Positions 47,901-57,471 of a stretch of 60,986 bases of DNA are shown piece after piece (the first letter of the stretch is position 1; each line of letters opens with the position of its first letter). Both the position numbers and the translations under genes were made by a program. Source of the stretch: a virus; IMG/VR virus record IMGVR_UViG_3300033182_001015, positions 1 to 60,986 of that record. The stretch is one strand, 5' to 3'. The notes beneath the pieces were generated by a model that had not been told where the DNA came from, did not search any database, and worked only from the letters and a program-made list of their open reading frames with translations.

Positions 47901-50266
47901 ATGGTCTAAAGATTGTTAACTCATATAGTATTCAAGATAATGTGAAGCTCGAAGAATTTGGCGGTGCAAATACTGGTATTAATACTCTTGAGATCCCAGA
48001 ATTCAATGCTACGAATGGTCGTTATTATGACCTTCGAGAATGTGTTGACTTTAGACCGATGGTAGCTAATACAGCAGATTATGCAACGTCTGCAGCAACT
48101 GCAACAACTGATCCATCTGATGTAGTCACATTCCCTACTGGTCAAATACGAGTACCAAAACCACAAAGCGACTTTACATATGATGTTACTTTCTATAAAG
48201 CGCGGCGCGATCAAATTAGTATTAAGCATGATGGATCTTTTGATATATCTATTGGTGGTTTTGAATTACAACCGAAAGAAAATGCAGATAAATTGCCTCT
48301 ATACGATTGTATCGTAGCACCCTATCCTTCATTGCCAGCAGTATTTTCGCCTGATATGAAAGTAATGGCTGAAACAGGCGTATATAATGTTACAGCTTTG
48401 GGTCAAAGAATACAAAAATATTCGAATCAAGTTCTTCGAATTAAAGAAATTACACAGGCGTATACAATGGACGAGATTGCAAATCTCGAACGTCGTATCG
48501 AAGCTCTTGAATATAATCAAAATCTATCGTCACTTGAAAATGCAGCTCTAAATAAAACTATTCAGAGTGGTGTTGATAGTACATTAGAAAGATTTAAATT
48601 TGGCTTCTTTGCAGATAATTTCGAAAATTATGATTTCTCAGATGTAGACAATGCAGCTTATGCAGCTACAATATATGAATATGTATTGCAACCAGCTTCT
48701 GGTCAAATTAATATTGAATTTGAGATTGCACAAAAATCTAAGAAATATAAAGATGGTGGTAAAGTTGTATTCCCATATGCTCGTAAGAGACTACTAGAAC
48801 AAAATATTGCAACCTATGGACCTAAACCTCCAGAACCTGTATTACCAAAAATTGAAATGGAATGCACTTTTGAAAGCAATAGAAATATGAGATCGGTTGG
48901 TGACCGGGTGGCTAAGTATATTATTCGCGACGAGGTTTGGGAAGAATTTACATTTATCGCTGCTGATGATACAGACGGTACATCAAGAAATGTAGAGATA
49001 CGCTTCTTTAATCCAAGCGGCAATATTTCATATGAAGTAATTCAAAGTCGAACTCCTCCGACCACACGAAGAGCAGAGGCTGGAAATATTGTTTGGGCGC
49101 CGACACAAGCACCAGTTCCGATTACACAGCCAACCGATGCTATCGAATTGTATAATCGATTATATCCTGTTAAGAGTAAATCAAATCAAATATACAACTA
49201 TGCTACGAATCCGTGGTTTACTCCCGGTGTGATTGGTAATGACCTCGATGTTTATCCTGATCCGACTGATGCGACTAAGACATCTTATAAAACTATGATT
49301 GGTTCAGGTAAAATAACGTTTGCTTATAATCATTTGAATGGCAAATATTTGACTGTAAGAGTACATAAAGGAGATCCAGTATTTAACTTCGAGATTTGCT
49401 ATCCTGCAACAAAAGTATATGATGAAATTTACGATCAAGGTTCTGGTAGTTATGATACTACTCCGCCTCCATGCCCGCGAGGTACTGTATTGTATAGACG
49501 TTGTCGCGGTGATGACTTATATACATACGTATGCAATGGCACAGGTGGACAAATGGTTGGTAGCGTTTCTCGTAATCATCCAAATTGTGTTACAATACCA
49601 GAACCTCCTGGTCCTCTGGACCCGCCAGACTTTAAATGTCCGCCGGCCGGTACATTCCAAGACGATAACTGTGATGGATACACTTATCGTGTGTACGAAT
49701 ATACTGGAAGATTTAAATATGGTACAATCGCGGGCGGAACACAGGTCGTCAATGAGAGTTACGCAAACTTAGGTAATTGTGCTGTAAGAGTTCGTTTGAC
49801 ACAAGTCAATTCAACAGAGTGCGGTTATGTACCAGAAGAAGATACACCTGATTGCGATACTCCAGGAGGTTATGGCGTTGTTCCAAGTCCTGGCGGCACC
49901 GATGATGACGGCTGTATTCCAAATGTAGATCCGCATTGCCCAATTGAAGGTAGTTCGGGCGATAATAATATCACACCTTCGTATACTCCTGGTGGATATG
50001 GCAACACGTCTAATCCGAGCAGAACGCCTCCTGTTACACCGACTAGTGGCGGTTACGGCGGCTCTTCTCCGAGTAGAACTTCACCACCATCACGCACTAC
50101 ACCGAATAATCCAGTCGTTGGCGGATATGGAATTAGATGGCCGTACTATACACCAAATACAACTGTACCGTCGCGTAGTTCACGTCCTACACGGCCGACT
50201 AGAAGAACACCACCGCCGCGCGGTGGTGGTAGAATTTATCCATACAAAAGATACAAGCATCGCTAA
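44930..50266 (+). CDS. Giant baseplate/adhesin protein (DUF4815 type)
   Basis: The 1778-residue protein has a DUF4815-type N-terminus (PYFDDFDQSKDYYRILFKPA, TAVQVREVNQLQTILQDQVE, QFGDHILKAGTIIDGCDFKF) of marine T4-like phages, in the place of T4 gp9/gp10. From about residue 1515 it has a Cys-rich region (PPPCPRGTVLYRRCRGDDLY, DPPDFKCPPAGTFQDDNCDG). The last 120 residues are a Pro/Ser/Arg/Gly/Tyr disordered tail (GGYGGSSPSRTSPPSRTTP, RPTRPTRRTPPPRGGG) ending very basic. It probably links the wedge to fibres or touches the host. Confidence 0.75.
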   Translation: MPLSTNLSAAPYFDDFDQSKDYYRILFKPATAVQVREVNQLQTILQDQVEQFGDHILKAGTIIDGCDFKFFNSMPYVKILDTTLSGAAVDLNEINGYFLKGTNGKEARIQHIEPGFESDGINLKTLYLNYTDDEELTLEFDTFQAGEILQVIAKDNRVWSFNVDGGGNVQGFSNSDAIAVVSAIEVSTETDSLDFANTFFEGERLSNEAGTVQVLLTDDADFATQTEDGTYILRIKPDPAFQYGSNINTNTWQDLVAGMTLTSNTSVNAMKVVRKIGIDASATVVTTATGQIAEIALSTAGQGYEVPPHVSIYSAGATSQSKVSNLIITPQMFYNRVIVADATNYEDPVGVGYGMSIGAGKIYQKGLFLNVQSQFKMISKYSNTPDALSVGFDSIETVVNVFTDSTLYDNAAGFLNQSAPGADRLKLTPQLIVKAESEEINSSNFFPIVRFADGRPYQQNKETQYSKIGDMLAQRTFEESGNYALDPFDATTRSMETFADTASEFQYVVDPGHAYIRGYRITTETNFAKDVSKGLETFAETEQGFDVLYGSFFRVNEVGGFHSFKNNQLIELRPNAVNFLSTYDGTDITTSTGGTCMGTARIRMISHESGIQGTPDAVYRIYVYDIQMEPGKRLEDSQSIYSPQDNGAPDGIADIVLTPGNKDLLRNVRGAVFDELSLTPVPSAFAELHQPNDLSLVYDLGVPAKELTNFTYRYRSSVSGVYANTSGALSISAEGGANTQFPYFQGLSDVEEHDIILIPEDDIDATSATYTGVTSTRLVTGNEVTVTIVGSASTPTTAATPFTTAFKVGDWVTDGTNNACIIRINSASSMTLTGDTGFNPNGGTISRVFPKDVPIQLASRTDMSANVSSDQQTMTINLGLAISNTNSFTVIYDQEVEDERSALSVTRSAFVKLSTSGTFPKCLGIPGIFRLKAVYNGIDTSAEDITTSFYVDHNQNESFYGLGYLYKREFSTVSLASTILIEVDAIIETTHGLKIVNSYSIQDNVKLEEFGGANTGINTLEIPEFNATNGRYYDLRECVDFRPMVANTADYATSAATATTDPSDVVTFPTGQIRVPKPQSDFTYDVTFYKARRDQISIKHDGSFDISIGGFELQPKENADKLPLYDCIVAPYPSLPAVFSPDMKVMAETGVYNVTALGQRIQKYSNQVLRIKEITQAYTMDEIANLERRIEALEYNQNLSSLENAALNKTIQSGVDSTLERFKFGFFADNFENYDFSDVDNAAYAATIYEYVLQPASGQINIEFEIAQKSKKYKDGGKVVFPYARKRLLEQNIATYGPKPPEPVLPKIEMECTFESNRNMRSVGDRVAKYIIRDEVWEEFTFIAADDTDGTSRNVEIRFFNPSGNISYEVIQSRTPPTTRRAEAGNIVWAPTQAPVPITQPTDAIELYNRLYPVKSKSNQIYNYATNPWFTPGVIGNDLDVYPDPTDATKTSYKTMIGSGKITFAYNHLNGKYLTVRVHKGDPVFNFEICYPATKVYDEIYDQGSGSYDTTPPPCPRGTVLYRRCRGDDLYTYVCNGTGGQMVGSVSRNHPNCVTIPEPPGPLDPPDFKCPPAGTFQDDNCDGYTYRVYEYTGRFKYGTIAGGTQVVNESYANLGNCAVRVRLTQVNSTECGYVPEEDTPDCDTPGGYGVVPSPGGTDDDGCIPNVDPHCPIEGSSGDNNITPSYTPGGYGNTSNPSRTPPVTPTSGGYGGSSPSRTSPPSRTTPNNPVVGGYGIRWPYYTPNTTVPSRSSRPTRPTRRTPPPRGGGRIYPYKRYKHR

Positions 50267-50287
50267 TGCTAATAGGATTTAATCAAA

Positions 50288-53101
50288 ATGGCTAGAAAAT
50301 TTTTACCAAGAAATTTAAATACAATGAGACAGATGGGAGAAAGTATTTTCTCTATGCCGAACCGCATGAAAGGGGCGGCGATTACTCGTCCTGTTTATAT
50401 TAGAACAAACGGATTAAAGCCTAATACACGTTATAAAGTAATGTTGGATAATCATCCAGGAAATAAGTTTGAAGATATTACAGAATATAGTATTCCAGTC
50501 GGTGATTCTGTAAAAAATAATCCTAAAGTTGGTGGTAAAGCAAGAGCTACATATTTTAAGAGTGACGAAGAAGGAAGACTCGATCTAAGAGTTAGATCAT
50601 ACGGCACTGAGTCTGCATCTTATACAGTCTCTGGCGGAATGCGTTTTGATAATCTTTGGAAATATTATAGTTCTAGAACTCGTGATGATGACAGATTGCG
50701 CAATAAGGTAAAACTCATTGCATATAATCATGTTAAAAATCCGTCTAGTACACAAAAAATTAAAGAATTAAAAAATGATGTATCTGGTAGTGTTGTAACT
50801 GGAGGTACGTACGGCTATGGTACTTTGCCTCCAATCAGACCAGAAGATGCCGTACCTCCTGGTATTATATGTGACTGCACATTTGGTTTACCAGGTATTA
50901 TTAACTCTGAAATACCTATTCATACACGTGCTCGTTATTATCAAACCTTTTATGTTGATGCTGATTCTGTCGATGGTTCTGATTATTGCGATATTACTGA
51001 TATTGAACTTTTCTTTAGGCGTAAACCTGGATTTAAAAATAACAGATCAGGGCGCCGTGGGCCTGGTGTAAGGGTTCACATTCTTCCATGTAATGCTGAT
51101 GGTACTCCTCAGCTTTTTAATCGATATAGAAATGCCACGGCTCGAGCATCATGGCATCAATGTAAGGTGTCAGGTAATGCGACAGCGCCAACAGTATTTA
51201 AATTCCATAGTCCGGTTTCGGTTAAAACTAATCGCTTTTATGCAATTGCTGTACAAGAAGAAGATGACGATTATATTATTTGGGAAAATAAGAAAGGACA
51301 TCGCGAACTTATTAATGGTGTGAAGCGTGAGTCTATTTCACAGGGTTCGTCGAAAGGTCATCGAGGTCAATTGTATTTTTACAATAATCTTGTACGTCTA
51401 AGACCAGGAAAAATACCATGGAATGCGAGGCCCGAACTTGATATTAAATTTAATGTTAATATCGCTCAGTATCGTGTTAATGATATTGATGTAACTCTCG
51501 TAAATAAGCCATACGAATTTTTTAATGTATCAGCTAGTTCTAGCAATTGGGCTCCAGGCGAAAGAGTATACAAAAATGTACCCAATGCGGCCGGCACTGT
51601 TTCAATGGCACGTGGATCAAAGAAAATAGTCGGCGTTGGAACTGATTTTAGTACTCTTCGTGATGGCGAAGTCATTGCTATTACAAATTTTGCTGATGCA
51701 CAAGATACACAAATCTTTACTGTTAATCGTAGTATCGGTAGCTCGTCATCGCAAACTATTCTATATGTCAACGAATGGTCAGCGAGCACTATCGCATCAG
51801 GTAGTACATATAAAGTAACAGTTGTTGGTGAGTTAGAAATTTACGACTCTACATTCAATACGATTAGATTGGCGGATTCGAGTGTAAACTGGGATCAATA
51901 TAACTATCGAAGTGATATGATCTTTGAGCCCGGTGATACAATCGTGGGTGAAGAAACCGGTTCGACTGCAGTAATTGATGATTACAATGAATTACCAGTT
52001 TCAGTATTTAGATCTGATTGGAACGCTACATTGCCTGCTCAATTCAAACCGACAACATATTATAATCTATCAAAAGAAAATACTACTTACACTGGAAATA
52101 CAGATCAATTCTCTATTTCAAGTGATAACAAGATTTTCTATATGAATGCACCAAACCATGTAAAAAATTACGAAGGTTTGATTTTGTCGAGATCACAAGA
52201 GGTTATTCAGACAGATTCAGGTATTGTCAATACTGGTGGTTTGCGTGAACACAAATCTGCAGAAATTTTATTGAATTATCAATATCAAGGCGCTAATACA
52301 AAAGTTTATCAAGCACCTACATTGACAATTGATGAAGTTAATATGATTACGCATCGATGGTACATCAATAATGATGCTGAATATGAATATCTCAATGAAG
52401 GTAACGCAAATACTCGCCACATTTCTAAAACACTTGAATTGGGTAACGATGGTAAAGCCGAAGATATTCGAGTATATATGAATGCATACAGACCTAAGGG
52501 TACTAAGATCGAAGCGTATGCTAAGGTTATCAATTCAGCTGATCCGGATGCATTCGACGATAAACAATGGACAAAGCTTGTATTGATCAATGGTGGTTCT
52601 GAGTTCAGTAATAAAGAAGAGTTGTATGATTATCGCGAACTTGAATTTACTTGGCCTGATTTCCCAGATTATGAACTGAAGCTTGATGGTACATTTACAA
52701 CAAACGTGGGTGATACTACAGTTGTCGCTGAATCGGCAAACTCAACACAGATTGATGCTCTTTCAAGTGGTGATATCATTCGAATTTATAGTCCTCTCTT
52801 TGATGATTCATATCAATTGTTCTCAGTAAACAGTGCTAATTCATCTCTTAACCAAATTGTATTGAATGAGCCGGTAGCAAATGTGAGTCTCGAAGGTGAT
52901 GGTTTCCTTATCGAAACTGTTAAAGCTCAAGAAAGTGCATTCAGAAATCCGGATAATTACAATATTTGTCGTTATTTTAACTCGCGTGGCACTATATACG
53001 ACACATATAATAAGGTAGCAATTAAAATTGTATTGCTTGCTGAGTCTCGAAAGCTTGTGCCAAAAGTTGATGACTACAGAGTAATTGCGGTATCAGCATA
53101 A
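50288..53101 (+). CDS. Large structural protein after the DUF4815 protein
   Basis: The 937-residue protein is beta-rich with a basic N-terminus (RKFLPRNLNTMRQMGESIFS, MPNRMKGAAITRPVYIRTNG). Repeated jelly-roll-like segments occur, and the switch module FEPGDTIVGEETGSTAVIDD resembles those in gp53, the gp7-position protein and gp8. Its C-terminal third (LEFTWPDFPDYELKLDGTFT) may be a fibre-attachment domain. Marine T4-like phages encode comparable pairs of giant proteins beyond gp8. Stop overlaps the next ATG. Confidence 0.65.
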   Translation: MARKFLPRNLNTMRQMGESIFSMPNRMKGAAITRPVYIRTNGLKPNTRYKVMLDNHPGNKFEDITEYSIPVGDSVKNNPKVGGKARATYFKSDEEGRLDLRVRSYGTESASYTVSGGMRFDNLWKYYSSRTRDDDRLRNKVKLIAYNHVKNPSSTQKIKELKNDVSGSVVTGGTYGYGTLPPIRPEDAVPPGIICDCTFGLPGIINSEIPIHTRARYYQTFYVDADSVDGSDYCDITDIELFFRRKPGFKNNRSGRRGPGVRVHILPCNADGTPQLFNRYRNATARASWHQCKVSGNATAPTVFKFHSPVSVKTNRFYAIAVQEEDDDYIIWENKKGHRELINGVKRESISQGSSKGHRGQLYFYNNLVRLRPGKIPWNARPELDIKFNVNIAQYRVNDIDVTLVNKPYEFFNVSASSSNWAPGERVYKNVPNAAGTVSMARGSKKIVGVGTDFSTLRDGEVIAITNFADAQDTQIFTVNRSIGSSSSQTILYVNEWSASTIASGSTYKVTVVGELEIYDSTFNTIRLADSSVNWDQYNYRSDMIFEPGDTIVGEETGSTAVIDDYNELPVSVFRSDWNATLPAQFKPTTYYNLSKENTTYTGNTDQFSISSDNKIFYMNAPNHVKNYEGLILSRSQEVIQTDSGIVNTGGLREHKSAEILLNYQYQGANTKVYQAPTLTIDEVNMITHRWYINNDAEYEYLNEGNANTRHISKTLELGNDGKAEDIRVYMNAYRPKGTKIEAYAKVINSADPDAFDDKQWTKLVLINGGSEFSNKEELYDYRELEFTWPDFPDYELKLDGTFTTNVGDTTVVAESANSTQIDALSSGDIIRIYSPLFDDSYQLFSVNSANSSLNQIVLNEPVANVSLEGDGFLIETVKAQESAFRNPDNYNICRYFNSRGTIYDTYNKVAIKIVLLAESRKLVPKVDDYRVIAVSA

Positions 53102-53292
53102 TGAAAGAAAGTTATGATTATGAAAAAACTAATGAAGGTATGTTTATAAATACCAATAACGATGAATATGCTCGATTTGTAATGAATAGAGAAAAAGCCC
53201 ATCGCGAGAAACATTTAGCCGAAAAAGTAAATAGACTAGAAGCTGAATTAAATAAAATCAAAAAAATACTTCAAAAACATTTAGTAGGATAG
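53101..53292 (+). CDS. 63-aa coiled-coil protein between structural genes
   Basis: The 63-residue charged peptide has a heptad-rich C-terminus (KVNRLEAELNKIKKILQKH) and a Tyr/Asn N-terminus. It starts one base inside the previous stop and ends four bases before the fibre gene. A TATAAATA box at 53145-53152 lies inside it and could start transcription of the fibre genes. It is probably a fibre chaperone or adaptor, by position only. Confidence 0.5.
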   Translation: MKESYDYEKTNEGMFINTNNDEYARFVMNREKAHREKHLAEKVNRLEAELNKIKKILQKHLVG

Positions 53293-53296
53293 AATA

Positions 53297-56008
53297 ATGG
53301 CATTATTGTCAGGATTTGATCAGTTAAACGCGGCTAACAGTACATTTAGTGACTGGTTAAACAAAACAAATGAGTTGATTTTGCTAGTTCGTGGCGACAC
53401 GGTTTCTGGTCAAACATCTATTGTCACTGCAAACTCTCAGCCCGGTGGTTCTCTTACATATGGGAATGCAACTCTTTTTGGTCAAGTTTCTGCTAATGCC
53501 TTTGTAGTATTTAATGATGGAGGAGATTCTTCTAATACTCTCGTAGATCTTGAATACGGTGGCCTGAGGGGTGGTGCTTGGGATGGTATAACAAATACCG
53601 TCATCAACGATACTCTTTACGTAGTTACTAACACGAACTTTACAAGTGAAACTGGTCAAGTCAACATTCATTCTACTTATGGTCTATATGTAGAAAATAA
53701 TATTGATGTTGAAGGAGATGTGTTCTTTGTTGGTAATACTGGTTCGAACACCGATCCTCAAATGCATTGGGAATCAGATAATAATATTCTGAACTTCAAT
53801 GACAATGTTAAAGGTACATGGGGTAATGGTGATGACCTTGAGGTCTATTATACTGGAACTCGAGGAAATGTAAACACCGATATTCTCGATATACGCGGTT
53901 CGACTAATACAAACATTTTCACAGATGACTTTGAGATGCGTTCTCAAGCCAATAATGAGTTGATGTTGACAGCAAATGTCGCGAACGGTGTAGAACTTTA
54001 TTGGGACGGCATTAAGAAAGTATCTTCTAATACTTATGGTGTCGAAGTATACGGTCAAGTTCTAGCTGATAATGGATTTGTTACCTATAACAACCAACCT
54101 ATCGAGATGGGTGGCGCAAACTATGCAGCAGCCCATAATTTCACCATCGTTACTGATGGCACAGATACAACCATAACAGAAACCTCTAATGATTTGTCAG
54201 TTCGTGTTGAGGATAACTTCCGCGTCACTGACGATACTGGTGCTACTAGTCTTATCGTTGCTAATACATCTGGCGAAGTTACACTGTATCACAACAATAA
54301 CCAAAAGATGCAGACAAATGCTTACGGTGTAGAAATCACCGGTGAAGCAAATACTGGTACATTACGAGTGCGAGGAGATGCTGCATTTGATGGATCAGGT
54401 GGTTTAGATTCAGACACACTCAATTGGGAATCATCTAATAATACGCTGAATTGGAAAGACAGTGCGAAAGCAACGTTCGGTGACGGCGATGATTTGCAAG
54501 TATGGCACGATGGTACTGATTCTTGGATTACTGAGAATGGAACTGCCGGCAGCCTTTATATTCAAGCAAATAACTTTATATTAGAAGATACAGACGGCAG
54601 TAATTATATCTCAATGACAGCGGGTGGTAGTGTTGAAGTCACACATGCCGGCGCCGTCAAAATTACAACGACTGCTATTGGTGTTAATATCGAAGGCGAA
54701 GCCAACACTGATACATTACGTGTTCAGTCTACTACATTGCTCGAAGATGATGTATACTTCGATGGTACTGCCAACGATCAAATCCATTGGAATGCATCAC
54801 AAGATTATCTGCATATCAAAGATGATGTAGATATATATTTTGGTGACGGATATGACCTACGTATCTATCACGACTCTTCTAATAATGTCTCTTATATCAA
54901 AGAATCAGGCACTGGAGATTTTATTCTTCAAGCCAATAATATTCAATTAGAAAATACGGATGGTGAATCATATTTCTGCGGTATTGCTGGTCAAGGAGCA
55001 TCGCTACATTATAATAGTGTACAAAAACTTATTACAAGAAACGATGGTATAGAGGCCAACGGTATTGTAGACACTGATACACTACTCGTTACATCAACTG
55101 CAAACTTCGAAGCTGACGTCTACATCGATGGTTCTGCTTCGAACAACGAATTACATTGGCATGCATCATCTAATACGCTTCATATGAAGGATAATGTCAA
55201 GCTTGTACTTGGTGCACATGAAACATTCGAAATGTACCACGAAGGTGCAAACACCTATATGATCGAGAATGGATCAGGTGACTTTGTACTACAAGCTAAT
55301 AACATTCAAATCGAAGACACAAGCGGCCAAGCATATTTCTGCGGTATTGCAGGTGCTGGTAGTTCTATCTATTATAACGGTGATCAAAAGTTAATCACTA
55401 CCAATATCGGTGTAGACATTACTGGTCTTGTTCTTGGTGATAGTCTTCAGATCGATGGCAATGTAGATTTAGGTGCATCGAATGCACACTCAGTCAGTGT
55501 ACTTGGCGAGTTCGATACTAATCTTATCTCAAGTAATCAAGCAAATGTTGGTTCGAGCGTTGCTCCATGGGATTGGGGTTATTTCAACGATATCAATGTA
55601 GCTAATACTGCGACTATCCTCAATCTCGAGGTAACCTCGCTCGAAGCAAATGGTGTCGCATTGACTGGTACAGGTGGAGATGTGACAACTACATCTGCTA
55701 CAGAGATTGACGCTATTGATTTGCAGTCTTTGAATAAGACACAAGGATTTAAATACTTTGTGCATGGTAAAGATTTGGCCGATTCAGATTCAGGTTATGC
55801 TGTTGAGATTAACGTTATTATTACCGATAACGACGACATCTACTACACACGATATGGTGAAGTAGAAAGTAATATGTCAGACGTATCGCTTGTTCCAGCA
55901 CTCGCAGCAAATACTACTCACGTAGTATTGAATGCTACATGTGGCTCTGCATCAGGTACAAATATACATAGATTTAATGTGATGAAGATTGAGACGAGAG
56001 ACAACTAA
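53297..56008 (+). CDS. Tail fibre with long beta repeats
   Basis: The 903-residue protein has a conserved-looking N-terminal virion-binding segment (SGFDQLNAANSTFSDWLNKT). At least four long repeats of roughly 80-100 residues follow, each with a pattern such as FGDGDDLQVWHDGTDSWITE, then ILEDTDGSNYISMTAGGSVE and VKITTTAIGVNIEGEANTD. Such repeats form triple beta-helical fibre shafts. The C-terminal domain has DSGYAVEINVIITDNDDIYY. It is probably a receptor-binding or long fibre component. It is followed by three more fibre-type genes in the same direction. Confidence 0.75.
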   Translation: MALLSGFDQLNAANSTFSDWLNKTNELILLVRGDTVSGQTSIVTANSQPGGSLTYGNATLFGQVSANAFVVFNDGGDSSNTLVDLEYGGLRGGAWDGITNTVINDTLYVVTNTNFTSETGQVNIHSTYGLYVENNIDVEGDVFFVGNTGSNTDPQMHWESDNNILNFNDNVKGTWGNGDDLEVYYTGTRGNVNTDILDIRGSTNTNIFTDDFEMRSQANNELMLTANVANGVELYWDGIKKVSSNTYGVEVYGQVLADNGFVTYNNQPIEMGGANYAAAHNFTIVTDGTDTTITETSNDLSVRVEDNFRVTDDTGATSLIVANTSGEVTLYHNNNQKMQTNAYGVEITGEANTGTLRVRGDAAFDGSGGLDSDTLNWESSNNTLNWKDSAKATFGDGDDLQVWHDGTDSWITENGTAGSLYIQANNFILEDTDGSNYISMTAGGSVEVTHAGAVKITTTAIGVNIEGEANTDTLRVQSTTLLEDDVYFDGTANDQIHWNASQDYLHIKDDVDIYFGDGYDLRIYHDSSNNVSYIKESGTGDFILQANNIQLENTDGESYFCGIAGQGASLHYNSVQKLITRNDGIEANGIVDTDTLLVTSTANFEADVYIDGSASNNELHWHASSNTLHMKDNVKLVLGAHETFEMYHEGANTYMIENGSGDFVLQANNIQIEDTSGQAYFCGIAGAGSSIYYNGDQKLITTNIGVDITGLVLGDSLQIDGNVDLGASNAHSVSVLGEFDTNLISSNQANVGSSVAPWDWGYFNDINVANTATILNLEVTSLEANGVALTGTGGDVTTTSATEIDAIDLQSLNKTQGFKYFVHGKDLADSDSGYAVEINVIITDNDDIYYTRYGEVESNMSDVSLVPALAANTTHVVLNATCGSASGTNIHRFNVMKIETRDN

Positions 56009-56421
56009 TGGCTAACGCTATCTACAATAAATATAAAGAAGCCTTATTAAAGGGTGATGCTGATATTGCTCTCGATGATGGCAACTTGAAAGTTGTATTA
56101 CTAAATACTGATAATGAGCCATATATGTCAACAGATCAGTTTTATGGCGATGTGAGTTCATTAGCCAATACAGTGATAGCTACTGCAACTCTTGCAAATG
56201 TCAGTGTCACAGACGGTGTATTTCAATGTGATGATGTAGATTTTGGTCCAGTTACTGATAGCACAGAATGTGAAGCACTCTTATTTTACATTGATACTGG
56301 AAATACAGTTACAAGTAGATTAGTCGCATATATGGATACGAATATCGACGGATTACCCATTACTCCTGATGGTTCAAATGTAGAGATTACATGGAGCACG
56401 TCAGGAATATTCAAACTATAA
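56008..56421 (+). CDS. Small tail-fibre-associated protein
   Basis: The 137-residue protein starts ANAIYNKYKEALLKGDADIA, then LDDGNLKVVLLNTDNEPYMS and DQFYGDVSSLANTVIAT. This is a common pattern of small phage fibre-adjacent proteins that I recall as a structural or adhesin-type family. ATG 56008 shares one base with the previous stop. It ends in a beta-strand rich WSTSGIFKL. Role inferred from context only. Confidence 0.65.
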   Translation: MANAIYNKYKEALLKGDADIALDDGNLKVVLLNTDNEPYMSTDQFYGDVSSLANTVIATATLANVSVTDGVFQCDDVDFGPVTDSTECEALLFYIDTGNTVTSRLVAYMDTNIDGLPITPDGSNVEITWSTSGIFKL

Positions 56422-56433
56422 GAAGAGATAGAA

Positions 56434-57462
56434 ATGGCAACTGCACAACAATTTGATACTCTCGACGGATTAGTAGTCACAGGCGAACTCAATACTGGTA
56501 CTTTGATAACGACTGGAAATGTTGTTGTCGATACAAACGTCCTCTACGTAGACACAGTAAACAATCGTATTGGTATCAATAAAGTTCCTACCGTTGCATT
56601 CGATGTTAATGGTAATGTCAACATCGACGGCGGTACAATCGATGGTCTGTCACAATTAAGTGTTGATAATCTCACACTCAACGGTTCTACTATAACTAGT
56701 ACACAAAATTTATTTTTAACCGCATCTGGTTCTAGTGCTATTGTTGCAAACTCGGGATCAAACGGATTAATTTTACGAGATGCCAATGTAGAATATGGTA
56801 GATTTGTAGAATCTACTGGTAATCTAGTCATTAAGGCTGGCAATCCAGCGACTACCGCATTAACACTTCAATCAGATGGCGACGCAGTTTTCGCAGCTGA
56901 CGTTGCTATGTCGAACGGTACTAAGATCGACTTCGGTTCGGCTATGGACATTACCGCCTCGGCAACTGGTGCAACATTTAGCGCAAATACATATCACAGC
57001 GGTCATATTGTTCACAGCGCGGCTGATCCGGATACACATATTAAATTTAACAATGATCAATTTGTATTAACAGTTGGTAATAGCCAAGTATTAACAGCAA
57101 ATAGCTCGGCTGTTGATATTGGTATCATTTCTGCTACTCAAGTTGTATCAGAAACAGTTGTATACGAGACAGTACAAACAGAAGCTACATTAGGTATTGA
57201 TCTCAATGATGGATCAGCTGTGATATGTACGGCTACTGGCGGTGGTACAGTATCATTTACTATGCCTTCAGGTACGACACCATCGGCTTTTTCATGGACT
57301 GTAAAATTCAATAATTCTGGTACACTTACATGGCCAGCGGCTGTAAAATGGGCTGAAGGACAAGTTCCGCCACCATCAAGCGGTACAGATATATACGCAT
57401 TTACAACATACGATAAAGGTGTAAATATTTATGGTTCACTAGCGATGCGTGATGCATCGTAA
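56434..57462 (+). CDS. Tail fibre protein
   Basis: The 342-residue protein has an N-terminal Thr/Asn/Gly repeat region (LDGLVVTGELNTGTLITTGN, RIGINKVPTVAFDVNGNVNI) typical of fibre shafts. A central segment contains VFAADVAMSNGTKIDFGSAM and a C-terminal head region has TVSFTMPSGTTPSAFSWTVK. The C-terminal FSWTVKFNNSGTLTWPAAVK fold resembles fibre tips of marine myoviruses. Paralogue-like to the preceding 903-residue fibre in style, not in sequence. Confidence 0.7.
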   Translation: MATAQQFDTLDGLVVTGELNTGTLITTGNVVVDTNVLYVDTVNNRIGINKVPTVAFDVNGNVNIDGGTIDGLSQLSVDNLTLNGSTITSTQNLFLTASGSSAIVANSGSNGLILRDANVEYGRFVESTGNLVIKAGNPATTALTLQSDGDAVFAADVAMSNGTKIDFGSAMDITASATGATFSANTYHSGHIVHSAADPDTHIKFNNDQFVLTVGNSQVLTANSSAVDIGIISATQVVSETVVYETVQTEATLGIDLNDGSAVICTATGGGTVSFTMPSGTTPSAFSWTVKFNNSGTLTWPAAVKWAEGQVPPPSSGTDIYAFTTYDKGVNIYGSLAMRDAS

Positions 57463-57471
57463 GAGGTAGCA

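Noticed and set aside
53145-53152. TATAAATA upstream of the first fibre gene
   Set aside because: Perfect box but inside the 63-aa gene and about 145 bp before the fibre start. It is mentioned in that gene but too weak for a separate entry.
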